45,941 nucleotides of DNA from Candidatus Falkowiibacteriota bacterium (GCA_012800315.1 JAAZJO010000010.1:1-45941), one strand, 5' to 3'. Positions 30,754 to 39,855 are shown, counted from the stretch's first letter. Notes: generated by a model not told the origin, from the sequence alone. Numbers and translations: made by a program.

Positions 30754-30785
30754 AATTTATTTAAATTTTTGTTAAAAAATAGGTC

Positions 30786-30817
30786 AAAAAAAATAGCTAA
30801 AATTGGGCTATTTTTTT
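30786..30817 (+). terminator. Rho-independent terminator after pilT
   Basis: AAAAAAATAGC-taaaattgg-GCTATTTTTTT. Confidence 0.75.
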
Positions 30818-30831
30818 AACATTTTTTCCTC

Positions 30832-30859
30832 TTGACAATATTTTTAGAAAGGTTATAAT
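30832..30859 (+). promoter_or_regulatory. Consensus sigma70 promoter of the 23S-5S operon
   Basis: TTGACA-16 nt-TATAAT, the only obvious strong promoter upstream of 23S. Confidence 0.8.
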
Positions 30860-30969
30860 TATTTACAGTTTTAACAGGACTAAAAAACCATAAAATAATA
30901 TGCGTAAATCATTAAGAAACCATATTTATAAGCGATTCTAATTAATCAGCTATTTTGCTGTTTAGTAAG

Positions 30970-30992
30970 AACCGCGCCCAAGCGGTTTTTTT
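30970..30992 (+). terminator. Leader terminator between rRNA promoter and 23S
   Basis: AACCGC-gcccaa-GCGGTTTTTTT. Confidence 0.7.
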
Positions 30993-33232
30993 GTGCCCCT
31001 GAGTCCATTAACAATTCATGTCAGAGTAAAGACATCAAAAATATAAAGTAAGTAATCAACGTCTTATTTCCTTATTCTCAATTTTTCGTCCGAGAAAAAG
31101 GAGCTGTAAATAAGATGTTAAATACGCTTTAATACTTTAAGTATGAAAGCGTGGGAAAATCTCGTTAAGAGTATATGGCGGATGCCTTGACATAAGAAGA
31201 CGATGAAGGACGTAGCAGCCTGCGATAAGCTGCGGTGAGGTGGCAAGCAACCTTTGACCCGCAGATCTCCGAATGGGGAAACCCCCTCTTTTGAAGAAAG
31301 AGGAAGCTTGACCTTTGAGGCAAGCTGGAAGACCCGGTGAACTGAAACATCTTAGTAACCGGAGGAAAAGAAAATAATAATCATTCCCTGAGTAGTGGCG
31401 AGCGAAAGGGGAGGAGTCTAAACCGATATAACTGCGTAGTTGGTCTAGTTCGCTAGATTGACTACAGAAGGTTCTGGAACCAGATGTTTTATCGGTGTTG
31501 CAAGACCTAGCGCCCGTTGCCAGATCAACGAGGCGAAGTAAAAAAAGACAATTTCTAATTGAAGGAGCTGGAAAGCTCGGCCAGAGACGGTGATAGCCCG
31601 GTAAGTGAAAGGAATTGACTCTTCGTGGCTAGTGTTCTTAAGTAGGGCGGGACTCGTGAAATCCCGTTTGAAGCCAGGTCGACTATGACCTAAGACTAAA
31701 TACTTCTTATGATCGATAGAGAACAAGTACCGTGAGGGAAAGGTGAAAAGCATCCCGTTTAGGGAGGTGAAATAGTACCTGAAACCATATATTTACAAAG
31801 AGTCGGAGCCTCGCAAGGGGCGACGGCGTGCCTATTGAAGAATGAGCCAATGAGTTTGTTCTACGTGGCTGGCATAATCTCCTTTGGAGAGCATGCAGAG
31901 TGAAAGCGAGGGTTAACAGCCCGTTTGTGTATCACTCGCGTTGTACATGAGCATAAAAGTTCACGTAACGCGAGTGATACATTTGTCGCGTGGACAAGAC
32001 CCGAAGCCGGGTGATCTAACCATGAGCAGGTTGAACTTCATCGAAAGATGAAGGGAGGACCGAACCCGTTAGTTGTGCAACACTATGGGATGACTTGTGG
32101 TTAGCGCAGAAATTGCAATCGAACTCGGCAATAGCTGGTTCTCCTCGAAATAGCTTTAGGGCTAGCGTCGGATGTTTATCTCAGGGGGTAGAGCACTGGA
32201 TGAGGGCGGGTCGCAAGATACCGTCTTCAATCAAACTCCGAATACTTGGGAATATAATCCGGCAGTCAGACTACGAGCGCTAAGGTCCGTTAGTCAAAAG
32301 GGAAACAGCCCAGATCGTAATCTAAGGTCCCAAAATTTATGCTAAGTGTGAAAGGTGGTGTTGTGACTACGACAGTTAGGAGGTTGGCTTAGAAGCAGCC
32401 ATCCTTTAAAGATAGCGTAATAGCTCACTAATCAAGTTGTTTCGCGCCGAAAATTTATCGGGGCTAAGCATAGTACCGAAGATACGAACTTTCTAATTAA
32501 TTTTAGAAAGTGGTAGAGGAGCATTCTCTTCAGCGTTGAAGTCGTGTTGTGAGACATGGTGGAGCGAAGAGAAGGGAGAATGTTGGCATGAGTAGCAAAA
32601 AGGTGGGTGAAAACCCCGCCCATCGAAAATCTAAGGTTTCCTGGGCAACGAAAATCAACCCAGGGTTAGTCGATCCTAAGGTCTATCCCGTGTAGTGCGG
32701 GAGCAGCCGATGGATGAGCTGGTTAATATTCCAGCACTACTGTTGTTTTCCGAAGGAGGGACGCAACTTTCAGGTCTAAGCGTGCTATGGTATGTACGTT
32801 TTTTGCTCCAAGAAATGGTCTAGGCAAATCCGGACCAATAATTTCAAGGGGTTGAAAAGAGATAAAGCCGCAAGGTGGAATCAATTTAGGCGGATGAGTT
32901 GACTAGAAAAACTTCTAGGGCCAAGGCAACAGTAATCGTACCGTAAACCGACACAGGTAGATGAGGCGAGAAGCCTAAGATGTACGAGAGAAACTTCGTT
33001 AAGGAACTCGGCAAAACAGCGGCCGTAATTTAGAGATAAGGCCTGCCCCAGCAATGGGGCCGCAGCTAAAGAGCCCAAGGGACTGTTTATCAAAAACACA
33101 GCTCTCTGCTAACTCGCAAGAGGATGTATAGGGGGTGAAGCCTGGCCAGTATTCGAACGTTAAGAGGAGGGGTCAACCGCAAGGTGAAGCCTTGAATCCA
33201 AGCGCGAATGAACGCCGGCGATAACTATAATC

Positions 33233-33285
<53 letters not shown>

Positions 33286-33772
33286 TTAACCACTTGGGCA
33301 CTGTCTCAACGAAGTACTCGGTGAAATTGCAATACGAGTAAAGATGCTCGTTAACCACAGTTGGACGAGAAGACCCCGTGAAGCTTTACTACAACTTGAT
33401 ATTGAATTAGGGATACGCTTGTTCAGAATAGGTGGGAGCCTTCGGGCGCCAGTGAGATACCACCCTTGTTTATTTTTAATTCTTACCCGAAAATTTCGGG
33501 GACAGTGTCTGGTGGGTAGTTTGTCTGGGGCGGATGCCTCCCAAAAGGTAACGGAGGCGTTTACAAAGGTCAGCTATCCCGGAATGGAAACCCGGGAGAT
33601 AGTGTAAAGGCATAAGCTGGCTTTACTGCGAGACTTGACGGTCAAGCAGTCGCGAAAGCGGAACTTAGTGATCCGACCATTCAATATAGGATGGTGGAAG
33701 CTCATCGGATAAAAGCTACTCCGGGGATAACAGGCTAGTCAGGTCCAAGAGTCCACATCGACGACCTGGTTC

Positions 33773-33805
<33 letters not shown>

Positions 33806-33815
33806 GTGGAGAAGC

Positions 33816-33868
<53 letters not shown>

Positions 33869-33872
33869 CCGT

Positions 33873-34228
33873 TTAGCGGCTAATTAATTTATTGGCCCTT
33901 AAACGCTCTGAATCCACGAGGTAAAACGACATAAATTACGGCGGCAATATTGAGTAATCAATATTTGGCAAAAAAGCTGACTCATATCGGTGAAGTCCTA
34001 GCAAAAATTGAAAAACAACCTGTCATATGTTAGGATAATATCGAGGGAAGTCACTTATGTTAAAATTAACGCAAACACAATTAGCTTATTTAGCAGGATT
34101 TATTGATGGCGATGGAAGTATTTATGCATAAAACATAAGTTGACCCCGTAGAGACTAAACGTCAGCCTCCCCCAAGCATTTCGGGATGAAGGTATAGTCC
34201 AATGCATTTAGTAATAAATGAAAACATG
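33873..34228 (+). mobile_element. Group I intron in 23S rRNA at L2593-type position
   Basis: Interrupts conserved GGGTTCAGACCGT | CGTAAGACAGGTCGG; P3 GCTGAC (33976)/GTCAGC (34161), P5 TCCTAGCA/TGTTAGGA, P7 GACTA (34153)/TAGTC (34195); ends in G; boundaries predicted. Confidence 0.85.
34057..34131 (+). pseudogene. LAGLIDADG homing endonuclease remnant (24 codons)
   Basis: MLKLTQTQLAYLAGFIDGDGSIYA* contains a LAGLIDADG-type motif then stops. Confidence 0.8.
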
Positions 34229-34371
34229 CGTAAGACAGGTCGGTCTCCTATCCACTGTGGTCGTGGAAACTTGAAGAGGCCCTTCCTTAGTACGAGAGGA
34301 CCGGGAAGGACGAAGCTCTAGTGTACCTGCTGTTCTACCAAGGGCATTGCAGGGTAGCTACCTTCGGTTAA

Positions 34372-34402
<31 letters not shown>

Positions 34403-34602
34403 TGTCTCTAAGATTAGGTTTCATAGACTGGTTAGAGAATATGACCTTGATAGGACGTACGTGTAAGTACAGCAATGTATTGAGCGGAGCGTTACTAATA
34501 AGTCGTAAGATTTTCCCACACTTTTGTAATTAAAGTATTTCTGATTCTTTATTGAGATGAATTATTTTTGTTAAAACAATGTTTGTTTATAAAAGACACC
34601 AT

Positions 34603-34722
34603 TGTTCTGGTGGTTTGAGCGGAGGGGTCACACCTGATACCTTTCCGAACTCAGAAGTTAAGCCCTCCAGCGCCAATGATACTTGGGCCTGAGCCCTGGG
34701 AAAGTAGGTCGCCGCCAGAACA
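34603..34722 (+). rRNA. rrf: 5S rRNA
   Basis: TTCTGGTGGTTTGAGCGGAGGGGTCACACCTGATACCTTTCCGAACTCAGAAGTTAAGCCCTCCAGCGCC..GGGAAAGTAGGTCGCCGCCAGAACA. Confidence 0.95.
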
Positions 34723-34831
34723 ATGGTGTTTTTTTATTTTTTAAATTGTGAGTTTCTTAGAAAAATGCTAAAATATAAGGGGAATTTAAAGTAAATCCCT
34801 TTTATTTTTGCTAGATTTAATTAAAAATATT

Positions 34832-35578
34832 ATGACTCGGATTATTATTTTAGCGGCCGGTAAAGGCACAAGAATGAATTCAGATCTGCCGAAGGTTTTA
34901 GTGCCGCTTCATGGTCGCCCAATGATTAAATACCTAATGGATTCAGTGGTAGCTGCTCAGGTTGATCCTCGGCCAATTATTATTGTTTCCCCAGAAAATA
35001 AAGAAATTATTAGTCAAGAATTAAAAAATTATAATGTTGATTACGCTATTCAAGAGCAGCAACTAGGTACTGGTCATGCAGTTGCTTGTGCTCAAGCAGT
35101 TTTAGCTAAGGAGTCAGAGCCGATTGATAATATTATTGTTCTTTATGGGGATCATCCTTTTTTAAAAAGTGATTCAATTAAAAAGTTTTCTAAACTGAAT
35201 CCTGAAACGCTAACTATTATGCCGACAGTTTTACCTGATTTTAATGGTTGGCATCGTAATTTTTATCACTGGGGCAGAATAATTCGTGGGGCTGATGGAG
35301 AAGTAGAAAAAATTATTGAATTCAAAGATGCGAGTGCTGAGGAAAAATTAATTACAGAACTTAATCCGGGGTTTATGTGTTTTAATTATGATTGGTTATT
35401 TAAAAACATTAAAACGCTGCAAAATGACAATACTCAAAAAGAATATTATTTAACTGATATGGTTAAAATTGCTTTTAGTGAAGGACGAAAAGTGGGGACT
35501 GTGAATATTGAGCCACAGGAAGCAATGGGCATTAATAGCCAAGAAGAATTAATGATTGCTGAAAGCTTGTTAAATTAA
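34832..35578 (+). CDS. Sugar nucleotidyltransferase, GlmU N-terminal-like (no acyltransferase domain)
   Basis: MTRIIILAAGKGTRMNSDLPKVLVPLHGRPMIKYLMDSV; QLGTGHAVACAQ; YGDHPFL. Confidence 0.88.
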   Translation: MTRIIILAAGKGTRMNSDLPKVLVPLHGRPMIKYLMDSVVAAQVDPRPIIIVSPENKEIISQELKNYNVDYAIQEQQLGTGHAVACAQAVLAKESEPIDNIIVLYGDHPFLKSDSIKKFSKLNPETLTIMPTVLPDFNGWHRNFYHWGRIIRGADGEVEKIIEFKDASAEEKLITELNPGFMCFNYDWLFKNIKTLQNDNTQKEYYLTDMVKIAFSEGRKVGTVNIEPQEAMGINSQEELMIAESLLN

Positions 35579-35593
35579 ATTTATTTATAAATT

Positions 35594-36823
35594 ATGCGCC
35601 AGATTCTTGATCTCCATATCCATTCTTGTTATTCACGTGCCTGTTCGCCTAAATTAACACTCAAGAATATTGAAGCGACTTGTCGTGCTAAGGGAGTTGA
35701 TATTATTGCTACTGGCGATTTTACTCATCCCGTTTGGTTTAAGGCAATTAAAACAGAGTTAAGGGAAACATTTTCTGGTTCGGGGTTATATAAATTAAAA
35801 ACTGCAGTAGATGATAAAATAAAATTTATTCTTTCAACAGAGGTTTCTTTAGTTTATCAAGATCAGGGCAAGTGTCGGCGAATTCATTTAGTTATTCATG
35901 CCCCTTCAATTAAAGCGGCGGAAAAATTAAATAAGTTTCTGGCAAAGAAATACAATATTCACTCTGATGGTCGCCCAATATTAGGAATGGCTGCGCCAGA
36001 ATTGGTAAAAATAGCTTTAAACATTGATGCCCATTTTTTAATTTACCCGGCACATATTTGGACTCCTTGGTTTTCAGTCTTTGGTTCACAATCTGGATTT
36101 GATAAATTAGAAGATTGTTTTAAAGAGCAGACTAAAAATATTTTTGCTTATGAAACTGGTTTGTCTAGTGATCCAGAAATGAATTGGCGTTGGTCGGCTT
36201 TAGATAATTTAACTCTTTTATCCAACTCTGATGCTCATAGTTTGGAAAATATCGCGCGTGAAGCAAATGTGATGGAAATTAGTGAACCAGTTAGTTATCA
36301 GAAAATATATAATAACATTAAAAACAAGCGAGGCATGATAGAGACTATTGAATTTTATCCCGAAGAAGGGACTTATCATTTTGATGGTCATCGGACTTGT
36401 CAATTTAGTTGTGCACCAAGTAAGAGTAAGAAGTTAAAAAATATTTGTCCAGTTTGCCACAAGCCATTAACTATCGGAGTTTTGAGTCGGCTAGAAGAAT
36501 TAGCTGACCGACCGAGTGGATATCAGCCAAAAAATGCTCCGGGCTTTAAAAAACTTGTAGAATTAGATAAAATAATAGCAGAAGCTTTAAACATTAAAAA
36601 TCGCCAAGCGTTGGCTGTGCGCAAGGAGTATTGTTCATTAATTGAGCGATTTGGTTCAGAATTATATATTCTGCTGGAATTAGATTTAAAGAGGAAGGAT
36701 TTAGGGATAAATAAGCGCATAATCCAAGGAATTAAGCGGGTGCGTGCTGGAAAATTAGCGATTACTCCCGGATTTGACGGCCAATATGGAGAGATAAAAA
36801 TATTTGCTGAAGATAATTTTTAA
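35594..36823 (+). CDS. PHP-domain protein of the Endonuclease Q (EndoQ/TIGR00375) type
   Basis: LDLHIHSCYSRACSPKLT, IIATGDFTHPVWF, YPAHIWTPWFSVFGSQSGFD, ALETGLSSDP-like AYETGLSSDPEMNWR, SNSDAHSLENIAREA, CPVCHKPLTIGVLSRLEELADR. Confidence 0.82.
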   Translation: MRQILDLHIHSCYSRACSPKLTLKNIEATCRAKGVDIIATGDFTHPVWFKAIKTELRETFSGSGLYKLKTAVDDKIKFILSTEVSLVYQDQGKCRRIHLVIHAPSIKAAEKLNKFLAKKYNIHSDGRPILGMAAPELVKIALNIDAHFLIYPAHIWTPWFSVFGSQSGFDKLEDCFKEQTKNIFAYETGLSSDPEMNWRWSALDNLTLLSNSDAHSLENIAREANVMEISEPVSYQKIYNNIKNKRGMIETIEFYPEEGTYHFDGHRTCQFSCAPSKSKKLKNICPVCHKPLTIGVLSRLEELADRPSGYQPKNAPGFKKLVELDKIIAEALNIKNRQALAVRKEYCSLIERFGSELYILLELDLKRKDLGINKRIIQGIKRVRAGKLAITPGFDGQYGEIKIFAEDNF

Positions 36824-36831
36824 AAGATTAT

Positions 36832-37395
36832 ATGTTAGGACTGCGTAATATACTTAAGTCAATCGTTTTGGTGGTTATTTTTGTTGCTCTGGCTGCTTTA
36901 GCTACTTATTTTTATAACTCTGATGAGGCTAGACAGGTAGAGATAAAGAATAATCCTTTATTACTAAAAGGAAAAGAAGTTTTAAGCGCCGTTTTCAATG
37001 TTTCTAGTGAAATAGTTGATGTTAATGCGGAAAAAAATTTGGGTTTTGGACATAAAATGGTGGAAAAAGCGAATGATGTTTTAGAGAATACTGATTGGCA
37101 AGGACTAATAAATGGAACTAAACCAATCAAAGAGAGTTTTTCAAAAAAGATGACTGATTATTCAGAGGAAGAGAATATTGAAATTGATGAGACGATTGAT
37201 GATTTAAGAAGGATGGTTAATGAGGAAAGAGAAGAGGCTGATTCTGCAAGGTTAGAGAAGAGTGAGAACAGAAAAAAATCAGGCTTTTTTTCAAAGATTA
37301 TTACTAAATTTAAAGAAGAGTGGGCAGAAATAAAAACAGAGGAAGGAACAGAAAACTTTGATTTTAATATAGAAGATAGTTTAACAATATTTTAA
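36832..37395 (+). CDS. Hypothetical single-TM anchored, highly charged protein
   Basis: N-terminal TM followed by charged Glu/Lys-rich region; directly upstream of recA. Confidence 0.6.
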   Translation: MLGLRNILKSIVLVVIFVALAALATYFYNSDEARQVEIKNNPLLLKGKEVLSAVFNVSSEIVDVNAEKNLGFGHKMVEKANDVLENTDWQGLINGTKPIKESFSKKMTDYSEEENIEIDETIDDLRRMVNEEREEADSARLEKSENRKKSGFFSKIITKFKEEWAEIKTEEGTENFDFNIEDSLTIF

Positions 37396-37487
37396 AAATA
37401 AAATTAAGATAATTTATAATTTTTTTAATATTTTATAATGAGAGATTTGTTATAATAAAATTATTAATAAATATAAGATATAAATGT

Positions 37488-38552
37488 ATGACTAAGTCAA
37501 AAGAAAAAAAAGTTTTACCAGAAAAAGAGAGCGATAAGAATAAAAAAATTGAAGCCGCTTTAAACGCCATGGAGCAAATTCGGGGGAAATTTGGTGAGGG
37601 AGCAATTATGCGTTTTGGCGATGTTCGTCGCACCAGTGTAGACGTAGTGCCAACTGGTTGTCTTTCTCTTGATATAGCGACGGGGATTGGTGGTGTGCCA
37701 CGAGGCCGTATTATTGAGATTTATGGTCCGGAATCTTCCGGTAAAACCACTTTAGCCCAGCATATTGTTGCTGAGGTGCAAAAAATGGGCGGAATTGCCG
37801 CTTTTGTTGACGCTGAGCACGCGTTAGATCCTGATTACGCAGCCAAGATCGGGGTTAACATTAAAGACATGTTGCTATCCCAACCAGATAGCGGAGAGCA
37901 GGCTTTAGAGATTGTGGAAACTTTAGTGCGCTCTAATGCCGTTGACGTGGTGGTAGTTGATAGTGTGGCAGCCTTAGTTCCACAAAAAGAAATTGAAGGC
38001 GATATGGGAGATCAGCACATGGGTCTTCAAGCACGTTTAATGAGCCAGGCTTTGCGTAAATTAACAGCCATTATTAGCAACACTAAAACAGTAGTTATTT
38101 TCATTAACCAAATTAGAAACAAGATTGGTGTTTTCTTTGGTAATCCAGAAACAACTACAGGTGGTAATGCGTTAAAGTTTTATTCTTCAATTCGTATTGA
38201 AATTAGACGAGCAGCCCAGATTAAGCAAGGTGAAAAAATTATTGGCAATCGGGTAAAAGTAAAAATAGTGAAGAATAAAGTAGCTGCTCCTTTTAGAACT
38301 TGTGAGTTTGATATTATGTATAATGAAGGAATTTCTGTGGCTGGAGATTTAGTTGACCTGGGAGTTGAGCATGGAGTGGTTAAGAAGTCAGGTAATAGTT
38401 ATGCTTTTGAAAATGTTAAACTGGGCACTGGACGAGAAACAGCTAAGAAAACAATTAAAGATGATAAAAAATTAGCAGCTGAAATTAAAAAAGCAATTTT
38501 AACGGAGGTAAAAAGCAAAGAGGTTGAAGAAAGTAAGGATGGCAAGAAGTAA
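37488..38552 (+). CDS. recA: Recombinase RecA
   Basis: [86 protein letters not shown]. Confidence 0.97.
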   Translation: MTKSKEKKVLPEKESDKNKKIEAALNAMEQIRGKFGEGAIMRFGDVRRTSVDVVPTGCLSLDIATGIGGVPRGRIIEIYGPESSGKTTLAQHIVAEVQKMGGIAAFVDAEHALDPDYAAKIGVNIKDMLLSQPDSGEQALEIVETLVRSNAVDVVVVDSVAALVPQKEIEGDMGDQHMGLQARLMSQALRKLTAIISNTKTVVIFINQIRNKIGVFFGNPETTTGGNALKFYSSIRIEIRRAAQIKQGEKIIGNRVKVKIVKNKVAAPFRTCEFDIMYNEGISVAGDLVDLGVEHGVVKKSGNSYAFENVKLGTGRETAKKTIKDDKKLAAEIKKAILTEVKSKEVEESKDGKK

Positions 38553-38583
38553 GGGGGGGGTAGTGAACTAATAAAAAGGTAAT

Positions 38584-38618
38584 AAAAAAATCACTTTAAT
38601 TAATTAAAGTGATTTTTT
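38584..38618. terminator. Bidirectional terminator between recA and adk
   Basis: AAAAAAATCACTTTAATTAATTAAAGTGATTTTTT. Confidence 0.8.
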
Positions 38619-39188
38619 GTTTAACCCACTCTCTTTAATTATCCTCCTTATTTCTTTAGCGATTTGTGCTATTGTTTGTTGGCCATCAATATTCTTTAAT
38701 TTCTTTTGATTACGGTAATAACTTAAAATTGGCGCAGTTCTTTCCCGGTATATTTTTAAGCGATTAGTAACTATTTTTAGATTATCATCACTTCGGCCTG
38801 ATATTTTTCCGCGGAGCAGAATGCGGCGTAAAGCCTCTTTTTCACTTAGTTTTAAATTAATAACTAAGTTTATTTTTATTTTATTCTTCTTAGTAAATTT
38901 ATCTAATTCTTTTGCTTGTCCAAGATTGCGCGGGTAGCCATCAAAAATAAAACCATTACAACTTAGATTGGTTTGAATAAATTTTTCAACAATATTATTA
39001 ATTAGATAATTAGGGATTAGCTGACCGGAGTCTAGATATTTTTTTATTTTTTCCCCTAACTTTTTATCATTTAAGAGGCGGCGAGATAATTCACCGCTGG
39101 ATAGATGAACTAAATTATTTTCTTGGGCGATTATTTTCGCCTGTGTTCCTTTGCCGGCCCCGGGAGGACCGAAGATAATGATGTTCAT
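38604..39188 (-). CDS. adk: Adenylate kinase-like nucleoside monophosphate kinase, short LID
   Basis: IIIFGPPGAGKGTQAKIIA, FIFDGYPRNLGQA, GRSDDN. Confidence 0.9.
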   Translation of the reverse strand: MNIIIFGPPGAGKGTQAKIIAQENNLVHLSSGELSRRLLNDKKLGEKIKKYLDSGQLIPNYLINNIVEKFIQTNLSCNGFIFDGYPRNLGQAKELDKFTKKNKIKINLVINLKLSEKEALRRILLRGKISGRSDDNLKIVTNRLKIYRERTAPILSYYRNQKKLKNIDGQQTIAQIAKEIRRIIKESGLNKKSL

Positions 39189-39201
39189 TTATTTTTTTGT
39201 T

Positions 39202-39277
39202 TGGTGCCCCGTGTAGGACTTGAACCTACGACCATCTCCTTAAGAGGGAGCTGCTCTACCAACTGAGCTAACGGGGC
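39202..39277 (-). tRNA. tRNA-Lys(CUU), CCA encoded
   Basis: GCCCCGT..ACGGGGC-A-CCA; anticodon arm GCTCC-CTCTTAA-GGAGA. Confidence 0.93.
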
Positions 39278-39284
39278 TTGAATG

Positions 39285-39358
39285 TGGCGGGGGCGGGGAT
39301 TGAACCCGCGACCTTAGCGTTATGAGTGCTACGCTCTAACCAGCTGAGCTACCCAGCC
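39285..39358 (-). tRNA. tRNA with CAU anticodon (elongator Met or Ile2)
   Basis: GGCTGGG..CCCCGCC; anticodon loop CTCATAA; GCGGG-TTCAATC-CCCGC T-arm. Confidence 0.9.
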
Positions 39359-39394
39359 ATTTTATAATAAATAAAAATCAATTTCAACTCTTAG

Positions 39395-39468
39395 TGCGCC
39401 CGGCAGGATTTGAACCTGCAACCCTTTGGTCCGAAGCCAAATACTCTATCCAGTTGAGCTACGGGCGC
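39395..39468 (-). tRNA. tRNA-Arg(UCG)
   Basis: GCGCCCG..CGGGCGC; anticodon arm TTTGG-CTTCGGA-CCAAA. Confidence 0.93.
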
Positions 39469-39472
39469 CACA

Positions 39473-39516
39473 AAACGCCCTTAATCTCAAATGGGAAAAC
39501 CAAATGAGGGGCGTTT
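39473..39516 (-). terminator. Terminator downstream of HU gene
   Basis: Minus strand AAACGCCCc..GGGCGTTTT. Confidence 0.65.
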
Positions 39517-39519
39517 AAT

Positions 39520-39807
39520 TTATCTATTTCCTTTTAAGGCTTGCTTTAGGTGATAACCAGTTTTAAACTTAGCAACTTTTACAGCCGGAATAGTGATTCT
39601 TTCACTTGGTTTTTGTGGGTTTACACCACCGCGAGCATAGCGGACACGAGATAAAAATGTCCCAAAGCCAGCAATAGTGACTTCGCGGTCATTTTTTAGT
39701 TCTTCAATGATTGTTTCTGTTAAGACATCAATCATTTTTTCCGCCTGCTTCTTGTTTAAACCCTCAACACTGTGATAGATTTTGTCAATGAGTTGTGCTT
39801 TGTTCAT
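39520..39807 (-). CDS. hup: HU-family DNA-binding protein
   Basis: MNKAQLIDKIYHSVEGLNKKQAEKMIDVLTETI; VTIAGFGTFLSRVRYARGGVNPQKPSERITIPAVKVAKFKTG. Confidence 0.95.
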   Translation of the reverse strand: MNKAQLIDKIYHSVEGLNKKQAEKMIDVLTETIIEELKNDREVTIAGFGTFLSRVRYARGGVNPQKPSERITIPAVKVAKFKTGYHLKQALKGNR

Positions 39808-39855
39808 ATATTTGTATGTTTAATTAATAAACATAATAATCTAAATCATTTTAGT

